Shown: one piece after another, positions 55,650 to 63,362 of the stretch
How positions within the stretch are numbered: position 1 is the stretch's first letter
Layout: every line of letters begins with the position of its first letter
Origin: an uncultured Clostridia bacterium
Lineage (GTDB): Bacteria > Bacillota > Clostridia > Christensenellales > Borkfalkiaceae
DNA length: 64,000 nucleotides
Assembly: GCA_947626575.1 (NCBI GenBank)
Contig: CANQSR010000002.1
Coordinates: forward strand, 1 to 64,000
Direction: 5' to 3'
Notes under the pieces: model-generated
Seen by the model: the letters and a program-made list of their open reading frames with translations, nothing else
What the model was told of the DNA's origin: nothing
Databases searched by the model: none
Translations under genes and position numbers: made by a program

Positions 55650-57107
55650 TCAGCCGCCGAAGCACGCGAGCAACATCCCCGCGGCAAGAGCCGAACCGAT
55701 GACGCCCGCAACATTGGGGCCCATCGCGTGCATCAGGAGGTGGTTGGAAGGGTCGGTCTCCCTCCCCACGTCCTCCGAGATCCGCGCCGCCATGGGAACA
55801 GCCGAAACGCCCGCCGAACCGATGAGCGGATTGATCTGTCCCTTGGTAAGTTTGCACATCACCTTTGCGGTGAGAAGCCCGCCTACGGTGCCGCATACAA
55901 ACGCGGTCACGCCGATGAGCAGGATATAGATGGTTTGAAGCGAGAGGAAGATCTCCCCCTTCGCCTTGCATCCCACGGCAATGCCGAGGAAGATGGTGAC
56001 GGTGTTGATGAGTCCGTTCTGCGCCTGCGAAGAGAGCCTTTCCACAACGCCGGATTCGCGGAAGAGATTGCCGAGCATCAGCATACCGAGAAGCGGGATG
56101 GCATCGGGCAGCAGGATGCCGACGACGAGCGTGACGACGATGGGAAAGATGACTTTTTCGGCCTTGGAGACGCGGCGGAGCGGCTTCATGCGGATGGCGC
56201 GCTCTTTCCTCGTCGTGAGCAGCCGCATGATCGGCTTCTGGATGACGGGGATGAGCGCCATATACGAATAGGCCGCGATGGCGATCGTCGGGACGAGGTT
56301 TTCGGCCAACATCTTGGCGACATAGATGGCCGTCGGCCCGTCGGCGCCGCCGATGATGGCAATGGCCGCCGCTTCCGCACCCGTAAATCCGAGCAGAACG
56401 GCGCCCATGAGCGCGATGAAGATGCCGAGCTGTGCGCCCGCGCCGATCAGCATGCTCTTGGGATTGGCGATGAGCGGGCCGAAATCCGTCATCGCGCCGA
56501 TGCCGAGGAAGATGAGCGGCGGGTAGATGACCTTATCCACGCCGTAATAGAGATACCACAAAAGGCCCCTCTCGGTCACAGCTTCATAAGTCTCGCTTAG
56601 GATGACGGAATTGCTCGCAAACGTCGTAACGCCGTTTGCTACCGTTCCTTGAATATATCCGTAAAGGGAATAGAGTTCGGAAAATTGCGCCTGCGGCATG
56701 ACGGAAACAGTACCCGCTTGCAATGCCTCGAAACCCGCATAGTATTCAACCATGCCGTTTCCGAGCGCAAGACCTGTTTCCCGCACATAGATATAGACAT
56801 CCTCCGCGCCGTGAAGGGCATAGACGCCGACGTATTCCGCATCGCCCTTTATCCCTATCGAATAGTTGAGATCGGGTGAATGTTTGCCCCACAGGACCCT
56901 TTCCGCTCCGGGGATGTTGATGAGGAACATGCCGAAGGCAATGGGAAGGAGCAACATCGGCTCATACTTCTTGACAACGGCAAGATAGAACAGCACAAAG
57001 GAAATGAGCAGCATCACATAGTTTTGCCACGTCCCCTGCGAAAGCCCCATCGAACTCCATAGATTGGAGAAGATCCCTCCAAAATCAATGAGTAAGTTTG
57101 TCTGCAT
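55650..57107 (-). CDS. oadB: Sodium-pumping decarboxylase, beta subunit, with inserted domain
   Basis: A 485-residue membrane subunit that couples carboxybiotin decarboxylation to Na+ export. Family core intact: FLGIGAMTDFGPLIANPKSMLIGAGAQLGIF, AIIGGADGPTAIY, and the C-terminal GSAGVSAVPMAARISEDVG...HAMGPNVAGVIGSALAAG, which hold the Na+/proton residues. It is about 110 residues longer than usual because of an insertion at 68-181, between the second helix (NIPGAERVLW) and GLLWYLYYGVDKVIYPPLIF; the insert is mostly polar and likely outside the membrane. Confidence 0.95.
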   Translation of the reverse strand: MQTNLLIDFGGIFSNLWSSMGLSQGTWQNYVMLLISFVLFYLAVVKKYEPMLLLPIAFGMFLINIPGAERVLWGKHSPDLNYSIGIKGDAEYVGVYALHGAEDVYIYVRETGLALGNGMVEYYAGFEALQAGTVSVMPQAQFSELYSLYGYIQGTVANGVTTFASNSVILSETYEAVTERGLLWYLYYGVDKVIYPPLIFLGIGAMTDFGPLIANPKSMLIGAGAQLGIFIALMGAVLLGFTGAEAAAIAIIGGADGPTAIYVAKMLAENLVPTIAIAAYSYMALIPVIQKPIMRLLTTRKERAIRMKPLRRVSKAEKVIFPIVVTLVVGILLPDAIPLLGMLMLGNLFRESGVVERLSSQAQNGLINTVTIFLGIAVGCKAKGEIFLSLQTIYILLIGVTAFVCGTVGGLLTAKVMCKLTKGQINPLIGSAGVSAVPMAARISEDVGRETDPSNHLLMHAMGPNVAGVIGSALAAGMLLACFGG

Positions 57108-57119
57108 AGTCCTCTCCGC

Positions 57120-57473
57120 TTACGAAATGACGGCAAGCACGGCGTCCGATTCCACGTTTGCGCCCTTGGTGACGCGGAAGGAAACGACCCCGTCGCAGGG
57201 AGCGGTGATATCGTTATCCATCTTCAACGCTTCGAGAACGAGAATGGGCTGGTCCTTCTTGACGGACGCCCCCTCCGCAACGAGCAGATTCTTGACGAGG
57301 CCGGGGAAGGGCGTAAGCACTTTGGCGCCCTTTTCGTCGGAAGCAACGGCCTTGGGCGCGGTCTTGGGGGCCTCCTGTTGCACTGCCGCGGGGATGACGG
57401 ACGGGGCGCCGCCCACTTCCTCTACCCCCACTTCGTAACGTTTTCCGTCAACGGTGATGATAAAATTGCGCAT
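57120..57473 (-). CDS. Biotin carboxyl carrier protein
   Basis: A 117-residue gamma-/BCCP-type carrier. The biotinyl domain occupies residues 48-117 with the biotinylation motif EALKMDND (Lys84; family EAMKM), preceded by an Ala/Pro/Lys linker. It moves carboxyl groups between the carboxyltransferases and the OadB pump. Between oadB and oadG in the operon. Confidence 0.93.
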   Translation of the reverse strand: MRNFIITVDGKRYEVGVEEVGGAPSVIPAAVQQEAPKTAPKAVASDEKGAKVLTPFPGLVKNLLVAEGASVKKDQPILVLEALKMDNDITAPCDGVVSFRVTKGANVESDAVLAVIS

Positions 57474-57494
57474 ATATTTCTCCTTGTTGTCCGA

Positions 57495-57836
57495 TTAAAT
57501 TTTCCTGATACGTCTTACGACAAATTCGCACCTGTGCCGCTCCTGTTCGAGACAGACAGAGATCGCCGCCGTGATCGCGGCAACGACTTCGGGCGGGATG
57601 CCCTCTTCGGAAGCGGGCGCGGGTTGCGGCGCGGCGGGCGGCGGCACGGGCGCAGCCTGCTTCTTCGCGCGTCCCTCGCGGCGCGCCTCCGCTTTGGTCA
57701 TGAGAAAGCCGGCTAAATAGATGATGGCGATGAGGAGCGCGATACCGACAAAGACGAATAAAAATCCGAAAACGGCGTAAAACGCCCCCTCTCCGGGATT
57801 GAGTTTGAACCAACCGTCGAGCAATAACATATCCAT
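57495..57836 (-). CDS. oadG: OadG-type small membrane subunit
   Basis: A 113-residue protein with one membrane helix (about 18-45, AVFGFLFVFVGIALLIAIIYLAGFL), a Pro/Ala linker, and a C-terminal segment PPEVVAAITAAISVCLE typical of OadG, which tethers the soluble and membrane parts of sodium-pump decarboxylases. No zinc-binding C-terminal His motif is seen. Fits by size, topology and neighbours. Confidence 0.85.
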   Translation of the reverse strand: MDMLLLDGWFKLNPGEGAFYAVFGFLFVFVGIALLIAIIYLAGFLMTKAEARREGRAKKQAAPVPPPAAPQPAPASEEGIPPEVVAAITAAISVCLEQERHRCEFVVRRIRKI

Positions 57837-57839
57837 GGC

Positions 57840-59171
57840 TTATTTCAGCGTCTCCAATGCCGCGATCAGATACTGTTTTAAGAACTGCGGTTCGACGACG
57901 TCGTCGAGATACCCGCCGCGCGCCGCGTTGAAGGGATCGGCGTTCGCATCCGCATACACCTCGCACGCGCCCCGCTCGCCGAGTTCGATCTCCGCACCCG
58001 CCTGATCTTCGAAGAGCGAGATCTTTGCCGTGGCGAGCGCAAACGTATAATCGAAACCGGCGGACTTCGCCGCAAACAGACTGTAAGCAAGCCCGACGGC
58101 GCGGCCCGTTACGGCGGCTACTTTGGCCGTGGTGACGGCATCGAGCGTATTGAGGTACTCGGAGATCTCCTTCAAGAGCGCGCTGTCTGCGGCGGCGCGC
58201 GTTGCCTCTATGCCGGCCGAATCCACCAACGTGACGAAGGGCAGGCCGTAACAGCAGGCAAATTCCGCAAACGACCTGATCTTTTTGACCGTCCCCTCCG
58301 TGAGCTTGGCGTCGTCAAAGACGACTGCCGCCACGGCGATCCCGCCGATGCGGCCCAAAACCGTTTTCACCTCAGGATAGGACTGTGCGCCGAGTTCGAT
58401 CTTTTCCTCGAAGAGCGCCATCAATGCCTGCGCGCCGGCGTTTTCGTTGAGCGGTGGAAGGGGTTCGTTGAGGTCGGCCTCGGTCTCGGCGACCTTGACG
58501 AGGTCGCAGATGCGCAAGATCTTGGAAGCCGCATCGCGCATATCCGCCGCTTGGACGGCGGGAAGCGCCGTATGGCCGAGCGCCGCAAAGCCGCCCACCT
58601 CGGCGGGTTTCAGATTTTTGCCCTCCTTGGCGGAGAGGACGAGGGGCGAATTGGGACACAGCACGCCGTCCTTTGAGAACAAAACCACGTCGCAGATAGA
58701 GGCGAGCGCCGCACTGCTGCCGTAAACGTCGCCGTCCACGATGGCAAACTGCAACACGCTCCCTTTGAGGGCCGTTGCCTTGCGAAGCAGGGCCGCGATC
58801 CCTTCGAGAACGTGTACGCCCTCGCCGACGCGGACGCCGTGGGAATGCAGAAGATAGATGACGGGCGTATTCTGTTTTTCGGCGGCATCCAACGCCTTTA
58901 CGATCTTTTCACAGCCCGCCTTCGTGAGTCCGCCGTCGAATTGCGCATAGTTCTGCGCAACAATATAAAAGGGATACCCGCCGACCGTGGCAAAGCCCGT
59001 GACGATCCCCTCTCCGTTCGCATCCTCGCCGAAAAAGGTCGTGGAAAAAGTAAATGCGGCAAGCTCGACAAAGCTATCCTCGTCCACGAGGGCGGCGATG
59101 CGCGCGCGTACCTCTTTTCCTGCGGCCTTCAAGGCCTCTCTTCTTTCTTTCAGCAACTGTATTTTGTCCAT
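57840..59171 (-). CDS. Divergent acyl-CoA carboxyltransferase-like subunit
   Basis: A 443-residue carboxyltransferase of the MmdA/12S-AccD family (usually about 510). N-terminal and C-terminal halves both show the crotonase-like fold: GEGIVTGFATVGGYPFYIVAQNY ... SHGVRVGEGVHVLEGIAALLRK, and GRIGGIAVAAVVFDDAKLTEGTVKKIRSFAEFACCYGLPFVTLVDSAG. The glycine-rich oxyanion stretches differ from family norms: the first reads VDGDVYGSSAAL rather than GxCAGGAxYSPAL, and the second lacks YGGAYxxM. First gene of the operon. Whether it still carboxylates a CoA ester is uncertain. Confidence 0.75.
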   Translation of the reverse strand: MDKIQLLKERREALKAAGKEVRARIAALVDEDSFVELAAFTFSTTFFGEDANGEGIVTGFATVGGYPFYIVAQNYAQFDGGLTKAGCEKIVKALDAAEKQNTPVIYLLHSHGVRVGEGVHVLEGIAALLRKATALKGSVLQFAIVDGDVYGSSAALASICDVVLFSKDGVLCPNSPLVLSAKEGKNLKPAEVGGFAALGHTALPAVQAADMRDAASKILRICDLVKVAETEADLNEPLPPLNENAGAQALMALFEEKIELGAQSYPEVKTVLGRIGGIAVAAVVFDDAKLTEGTVKKIRSFAEFACCYGLPFVTLVDSAGIEATRAAADSALLKEISEYLNTLDAVTTAKVAAVTGRAVGLAYSLFAAKSAGFDYTFALATAKISLFEDQAGAEIELGERGACEVYADANADPFNAARGGYLDDVVEPQFLKQYLIAALETLK

Positions 59172-59215
59172 TTTTACCTCGTTCCGATAAAAAATACCAA
59201 CTTCTACCGAATATC

Positions 59216-59244
59216 ATTATACACGCATCTTGCGGAAAATGCAA
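59216..59244 (-). promoter_or_regulatory. Promoter of the decarboxylase operon
   Basis: Minus-strand TTGCAT (59239-59244), 17 nt, TATAAT (59216-59221), about 40-nt leader. Confidence 0.8.
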
Positions 59245-59319
59245 GCGCAATTCACAAGTTTTTCCGGGCGTTTTTCATGTATATACGGGAAAGCCGCACG
59301 GCGTAAAAAAACCGCAGGT

Positions 59320-60348
59320 CTACTGCGGTTTGGGCGGCGGGTCCTCCTCTTTCTTCTTCACGCCCTTGGAGACGATGGCGCCGTCGGGGCCGACAACTTC
59401 CAACGTAAATTCATCCTTTTCCTTCTTCTGTTCCACGCGCGCCTCGCGGTGGAATTTCTTCTCGAACCACGCGAGGATCGCATCCGATTTCTTATAGAGG
59501 AACACAAACAGCACGGCGACCAACACGATGAGTACGGCCCACACGGCGATCCCCCACGGCGTATTGAAGGGGATGAGGGTGATGGAATAGCTCGTCGTGA
59601 AAATGGCAAGGATGCGCGAAATGACGATGACGGCGAGGAAATACCAGAGCGACATCGAGGACATCCCCGCGACGAAGCAGAGGACGTCGTCTGGAAAGAC
59701 GGGAAGCAGGAACATGGCGGTGAACAGAAGTTTATCCTTGCCCTTGATCTTTTTCAGCCATTTTTCCAGCGTCTCCTTCCCGATCAGCCATGCAACGACG
59801 CGCGCCCCCGCGTATCTGCCCACCAGGAAGGCGACCAGCGAGCCGACGACGATGCCGAGCAAGCTCAGAAGGCTCCCCGTGAGCGGGCCGAAGAGCGCTG
59901 CCCCCGCGACGACCGTCACCGTACTCGGAATGGGCAAAATGACCACCTGCAAGAACTGCAAGGCCGTGAATACGACGCCCATCCAGCCGCCCGCCCGCTC
60001 CAAATAGGCTTTGAGCTGTTCCTCATCCCGCGCGATCTCCATAAATCCCGTCGCGAGGAGCGCATAAAACACGCCTTCGAAGAAGATGACCGTCACATAG
60101 AGGGTGATGCATCCCTTATAGAGGGTCTCCCTGCGGGCGATGTAGGCATAGATATCCACGGCGGCAAGCGCGGCATTCAAAACGCTCCCCCCTGCCAACG
60201 CCAAAATATACAACCACTGCGGCCAACTTTCGCGGAAGTATGCGAGACATAGTACCAACAATACTTCCGTCAGGGCCGTTGCGGCCGCAAGAAGCGCATA
60301 GTGCGCGACGGCAAACCATATTCTGTTTTTTCCGTTTGCGTCAGACAT
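59320..60348 (-). CDS. TVP38/DedA-family membrane protein
   Basis: A 342-residue VTT/SNARE-associated-type membrane protein with about eight helices. The family core is LQVVILPIPSTVTVVAGAALFGPLTGSLLSLLGIVVGSLVAFLVGRYAGARVV with a G-rich reentrant loop, and VFPDDVLCFVAGMSSM. Homologues move or scramble lipids. ATG 60348 follows a TATACT -10-like box at 11 nt with no RBS. C-terminal 50 residues are a charged cytoplasmic tail. A Family A repeat encodes residues 32-38. Confidence 0.88.
   Translation of the reverse strand: MSDANGKNRIWFAVAHYALLAAATALTEVLLVLCLAYFRESWPQWLYILALAGGSVLNAALAAVDIYAYIARRETLYKGCITLYVTVIFFEGVFYALLATGFMEIARDEEQLKAYLERAGGWMGVVFTALQFLQVVILPIPSTVTVVAGAALFGPLTGSLLSLLGIVVGSLVAFLVGRYAGARVVAWLIGKETLEKWLKKIKGKDKLLFTAMFLLPVFPDDVLCFVAGMSSMSLWYFLAVIVISRILAIFTTSYSITLIPFNTPWGIAVWAVLIVLVAVLFVFLYKKSDAILAWFEKKFHREARVEQKKEKDEFTLEVVGPDGAIVSKGVKKKEEDPPPKPQ
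60236..60256 (-). repeat. Family A repeat, copy 10 (in TVP38-like gene)
   Basis: Minus strand GGTACTATGTCTCGCATACT. Encodes Val-Leu-Cys-Leu-Ala-Tyr-Phe; the CATACT end avoids the consensus stop in this frame. Perfect inner IR TATG...CATA. Confidence 0.75.
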
Positions 60349-60386
60349 ATCCACAATATAGTATATACCCGGCCCGCGGGAATTAT

Positions 60387-60839
60387 TTAAGCGTCGCCGG
60401 AGGGCGTCGGCTTGGGGACGGCGGCGCGGGCGAGTTCGTCGCAACGGTTGTTCAGCTCGTTATCCGCATGCCCCTTTACCTTATGGAAGCTCACCTTATG
60501 GATGCGCGTGAGGGCAAGGAGCCGCTTCCAAAGCTCCTCGTTGAGGACGGGCTTACGGTCGGCCTTTTTCCAGCCGCCCTGCTCCCAAGCGTAGACCCAG
60601 CCCTCTTCGAATGCACGCACGGTGTAGGCGGAGTCGGAATAGACGGCAACTTCGCAGGGATATTTGAGCCGTTCAAGACCCATGATGACGGCCATGAGTT
60701 CCATGCGGTTGTTGGTCGTTTCGGCTTCGCCGCCGGAGAGTTCGAGGCGGTGTTCCCCATAGAGGAGAACGCACCCCCACCCTCCCGCACCGGGATTGCC
60801 CGAACAGGCGCCGTCGGTATAGAGCGTAACTTGTTTCAT
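60387..60839 (-). CDS. rnhA: Ribonuclease HI
   Basis: A 150-residue RNase H removing RNA from RNA-DNA hybrids. Catalytic DEDD residues: Asp9 (YTDGACSGNPG), Glu47 (RMELMAV), Asp69 (YSDSAY) and Asp134 (NRCDELA), with His in KVKGHADNELNN. Full length; ATG 60839, upstream in-frame codons not conserved. Confidence 0.96.
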   Translation of the reverse strand: MKQVTLYTDGACSGNPGAGGWGCVLLYGEHRLELSGGEAETTNNRMELMAVIMGLERLKYPCEVAVYSDSAYTVRAFEEGWVYAWEQGGWKKADRKPVLNEELWKRLLALTRIHKVSFHKVKGHADNELNNRCDELARAAVPKPTPSGDA

Positions 60840-60880
60840 AGTTTCCTCATGGCATATTTTACCAAACCCGCCGCGGGAAG

Positions 60881-61480
60881 TCAAGTGTTCGCGCCGTCCT
60901 GCGGCGAAAAGCACGCTTCTTCAAAGAAATGCCGCAGATAATCTTTCATGAACTCCGTCCGTTCGCGGGCGATCGCCTTGGAACTTTGAAAATTCATCAT
61001 ATCTGCGAGCTTGAACAGTTTATCGTAAAAATGTTTTACCGAACATTCGCCGTCGGGGACATAGATCTTCCTGCCCTTGCTTCCCCCGTAAGAAAAGGCG
61101 CGCGCGATCCCGATGGCGCCGAGCGCATCGAGACGGTCGGCGTCCTGTACGATCTTCCCCTCCGTGCTGTGCGGTACCTTTCCCTTCGAGAAGGAAATAT
61201 TTTCCACGCCGTCGAGTACAACTTCCGCCTGCGCCCCGCCGACGCCGTACTTCTCCAAGAGCCGCGCCGCACGGCCGCCTTCGGGGTCCACTTTGCGGTC
61301 GTCAACGTCATGCAAGAGCGCGATCAGCCTGACCGTATCGGGGTCGGCGCCGAGTTCCCCCGCAAGGGCGAGGGACATGCGGACTACCCGCCCGACGTGG
61401 CTGAAATCATGCGCCGCGTCGGCCCTATCCATCAGAGTTTGTACATCTTTTTGCAAATTTGCGAAATCAATTTCTCTCAT
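60881..61480 (-). CDS. HD-domain phosphohydrolase (YedJ-like)
   Basis: A 199-residue HD metal-dependent phosphohydrolase. His24/Asp25 and His28 (HDFSHVGRV), His57-Asp58 (LIALLHDVDD) and Asp of QDADRLDALGAIGIARAF match the YedJ/YpgQ subset, for which some members hydrolyse nucleotides. Soluble. Lies between rnhA and tRNA-Trp; no functional link is evident. Confidence 0.88.
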   Translation of the reverse strand: MREIDFANLQKDVQTLMDRADAAHDFSHVGRVVRMSLALAGELGADPDTVRLIALLHDVDDRKVDPEGGRAARLLEKYGVGGAQAEVVLDGVENISFSKGKVPHSTEGKIVQDADRLDALGAIGIARAFSYGGSKGRKIYVPDGECSVKHFYDKLFKLADMMNFQSSKAIARERTEFMKDYLRHFFEEACFSPQDGANT

Positions 61481-61534
61481 ACTCCATTCTCCTTCGCGTT
61501 CTTCTCTTCAATAAAACATGAGAAAAGCGCACCC

Positions 61535-61550
61535 ATGGCAGGGGAGACGC
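61535..61550. repeat. Duplicate of the tRNA-Trp 3' end
   Basis: TGGCAGGGGAGACGCG (61535-61550) is identical to 61687-61702, the last 16 nt of tRNA-Trp (CCA, discriminator, acceptor and T-stem start). The two copies are 152 bp apart in the same orientation. Confidence 0.85.
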
Positions 61551-61563
61551 GCCTTTTGTCCCA

Positions 61564-61613
61564 AAAAAATCCGTCCTGCCCTTTCGGCATCATGCTCTTT
61601 GCGCGGATTTTTT
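61564..61613. repeat. Perfect inverted repeat with A/T flanks
   Basis: AAAAAATCCG (61564-61573) and CGGATTTTTT (61604-61613), 10-bp perfect arms, 30-nt loop. It lies between the two tRNA-end copies. It could be a terminator or a remnant element end. Confidence 0.55.
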
Positions 61614-61655
61614 CGGGAACCCTCGTTCCTTTCGATCCGCGTCTGACCGCTTACC

Positions 61656-61687
61656 AAAAAACAACCCGCACAGGCGGGTTGTTTTTT
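61656..61687 (-). terminator. Terminator of tRNA-Trp
   Basis: ACAACCCGC / GCGGGTTGT (61661-61669 and 61674-61682), 9-bp stem with 4-nt loop, flanked by A-run and T-run. On the minus strand it directly follows the encoded CCA. Confidence 0.9.
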
Positions 61688-61761
61688 GGCAGGGGAGACG
61701 CGACTCGAACACGCAACAGACGGTTTTGGAGACCGTTGCTCTACCATTGAACTACTCCCCT
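61687..61761 (-). tRNA. trnW: tRNA-Trp (CCA)
   Basis: Cloverleaf on the minus strand: acceptor AGGGGAG/CTCCCCT, D-arm GTTC...GAGC, anticodon stem ACGGT/ACCGT with loop CTCCAAA (anticodon CCA), T-loop TTCGAGT, discriminator G and encoded CCA. Consensus promoter upstream and intrinsic terminator downstream. Confidence 0.97.
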
Positions 61762-61771
61762 GTGCATTGTT

Positions 61772-61800
61772 ATTATAAACCTTATTCCGGCACGCGTCAA
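61772..61800 (-). promoter_or_regulatory. Promoter of tRNA-Trp
   Basis: Minus-strand TTGACG (61795-61800), 17 nt, TATAAT (61772-61777), 10 nt before the tRNA 5' end. Confidence 0.85.
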
Positions 61801-61828
61801 GAAGTTTTGACCAAATTTCCGTAATTTT

Positions 61829-63073
61829 TTAATCGTGATGTCCTTCGGGATGGATGATGTGCGCGCCCTTGATATCCATCTCCGAAAGACGCTCGTCTTT
61901 GAGGACCGTCGCGCGCTTGATCGCCCCGTTTCCGTATTTTTCGCGTATCTTCGCGACAGCGCCGTCGGCGCGCTCCAATCTGTCCTCCCGCTCCGTCCGC
62001 CCGAACATATCGAGCTGTTCCGCCCCGGAAAATTCGCACACGGAGATCCCCAAGGCGCGGATGGGCTTCCCCTTCGTTTCGAGCGCGCGGAAGAGCTTCA
62101 TCGCACAGTCTGCGATCTCCTTCGCGTTGCGGGAAGGGCCTTCAAGCTGTCCTTGTTTGCCGAAACGGCCGAGGTCGCGATCGGTCACGACGATCTTTAC
62201 CGTCCGCGCACGCCCCATCCCGCTCTCCAAAAGACGCGCCGCAACGCTATCGGCAAGCAGCAGAAAGAGCATGTAGATCTCGTCCTCTTCTTCGAGATCG
62301 CGATAGCACGTGAGGCTGTTCCCTACGCTCTTGACCTCGCGCGTCTCCCCCATTTCCTTGACGGGCGAGCTATCCGAACCGTTGGCATATTCATAGAGGA
62401 CTTTCCCCCACTTGCCGAGTTCCTGAATGAGCTTCCCCTCATCATAGCGGGCAATATCGCCGATGGTGGCGATGCCGAGCAGGCTCAACTTGCGCGCCGT
62501 CGCCTTGCCGACATAGAGGAGATCGGAGGCGGGCAGTTTCCACGCCGTCTCCTTATAATTTTCAGGCGAGATCACGGAGACCGCATTGGGCTTTTTCATA
62601 TCCGAAGCAAGTTTTGCAAAGATCTTGTTCCAGCTCACGCCCACGCTCACCGTGACGCCGCACTCCTTCAAGACCGTCTCGCGGATGCTCTCCGCGATCG
62701 CAGGCCCTTCGCCGAACAAGAGACGGCTCCCCGTGACGTCCAGCCAGCATTCGTCTATCCCGAAGGGTTCGATGCGGTCCGTATAGCGCGCATAGATCTT
62801 GCGCACGGCCTGCGAAACGCGCACATAGGCGGGAAAATCGGCGGGGACGGCGACAAGATCGGGACACTTGCGCTTTGCCTGCCAAAAGACCTCCCCCGTC
62901 TGTACGCCCGCGCGCTTTGCGAGCATATTTTTTGCCAAAACCACCCCGTGGCGGTCCTTCATACTGCCCGTCACGGCAATGGGAACGCCGCGCAGGGCGG
63001 GCGATTTGAGCATCTCCACGGACGCATAGAAGTTGTTGAGATCGCTGTGCAGAATACAGCGCTTTGTGTTCAA
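61829..63073 (-). CDS. dinB: DNA polymerase IV (Y-family)
   Basis: A 414-residue translesion polymerase. CILHSDLNNFYASVEML (catalytic Asp), GIDECWLDVTGS with the catalytic Asp-Glu pair (usual form SIDEAYLD), SVGVSWNKIFAKLASDMKKP and helix-hairpin-helix LLYVGKATARKLSLLGIATIGDI. The Tyr/Phe steric gate is probably in NNFYASVE. I chose TTG 63073: GGAGG lies 10 nt upstream and TTG overlaps the stop of the preceding gene (TTGA). An earlier in-frame ATG would lie inside that gene. Confidence 0.95.
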   Translation of the reverse strand: MNTKRCILHSDLNNFYASVEMLKSPALRGVPIAVTGSMKDRHGVVLAKNMLAKRAGVQTGEVFWQAKRKCPDLVAVPADFPAYVRVSQAVRKIYARYTDRIEPFGIDECWLDVTGSRLLFGEGPAIAESIRETVLKECGVTVSVGVSWNKIFAKLASDMKKPNAVSVISPENYKETAWKLPASDLLYVGKATARKLSLLGIATIGDIARYDEGKLIQELGKWGKVLYEYANGSDSSPVKEMGETREVKSVGNSLTCYRDLEEEDEIYMLFLLLADSVAARLLESGMGRARTVKIVVTDRDLGRFGKQGQLEGPSRNAKEIADCAMKLFRALETKGKPIRALGISVCEFSGAEQLDMFGRTEREDRLERADGAVAKIREKYGNGAIKRATVLKDERLSEMDIKGAHIIHPEGHHD

Positions 63074-63354
63074 GGATGTATGACCTCCACAAACCAACGC
63101 AACTCTTCCGGCTCGAACCAAAGATACTTCTCCCTGCCCTCGATGAGGCAGGTATAGCGCACGGGCAACACCGAACTCACGTGCGACGGCGCGGGCTCGA
63201 TATACTTCACGCGTTCGACGGCAAACTTCCTCCCGTCATCCCAGAAGAGCGCGGTGGGACGCATCCCGCCGTCCCGTAAAAATTTTGCCGCCACCTCCAC
63301 GCAGACCTTCTCATATTGCATAGAAAAAGGTTGCGCAGGAAGCCTTTGCGTCAT
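63070..63354 (-). CDS. Small conserved DinB-associated protein
   Basis: A 94-residue (or 83 from ATG 63321) soluble protein: EVAAKFLRDGGMRPTALFWDDGRKFAVERVKYIEPAPSHVSSVLPVRYTCLIEGREKYLWFEPEELRWFVE. It resembles an uncharacterised small beta-rich protein often found before dinB in Firmicutes. Its stop overlaps the dinB start. Role unknown; translational coupling to dinB suggests a partner in translesion synthesis. Confidence 0.75.
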   Translation of the reverse strand: MTQRLPAQPFSMQYEKVCVEVAAKFLRDGGMRPTALFWDDGRKFAVERVKYIEPAPSHVSSVLPVRYTCLIEGREKYLWFEPEELRWFVEVIHP

Positions 63355-63362
63355 TCGTAAGC

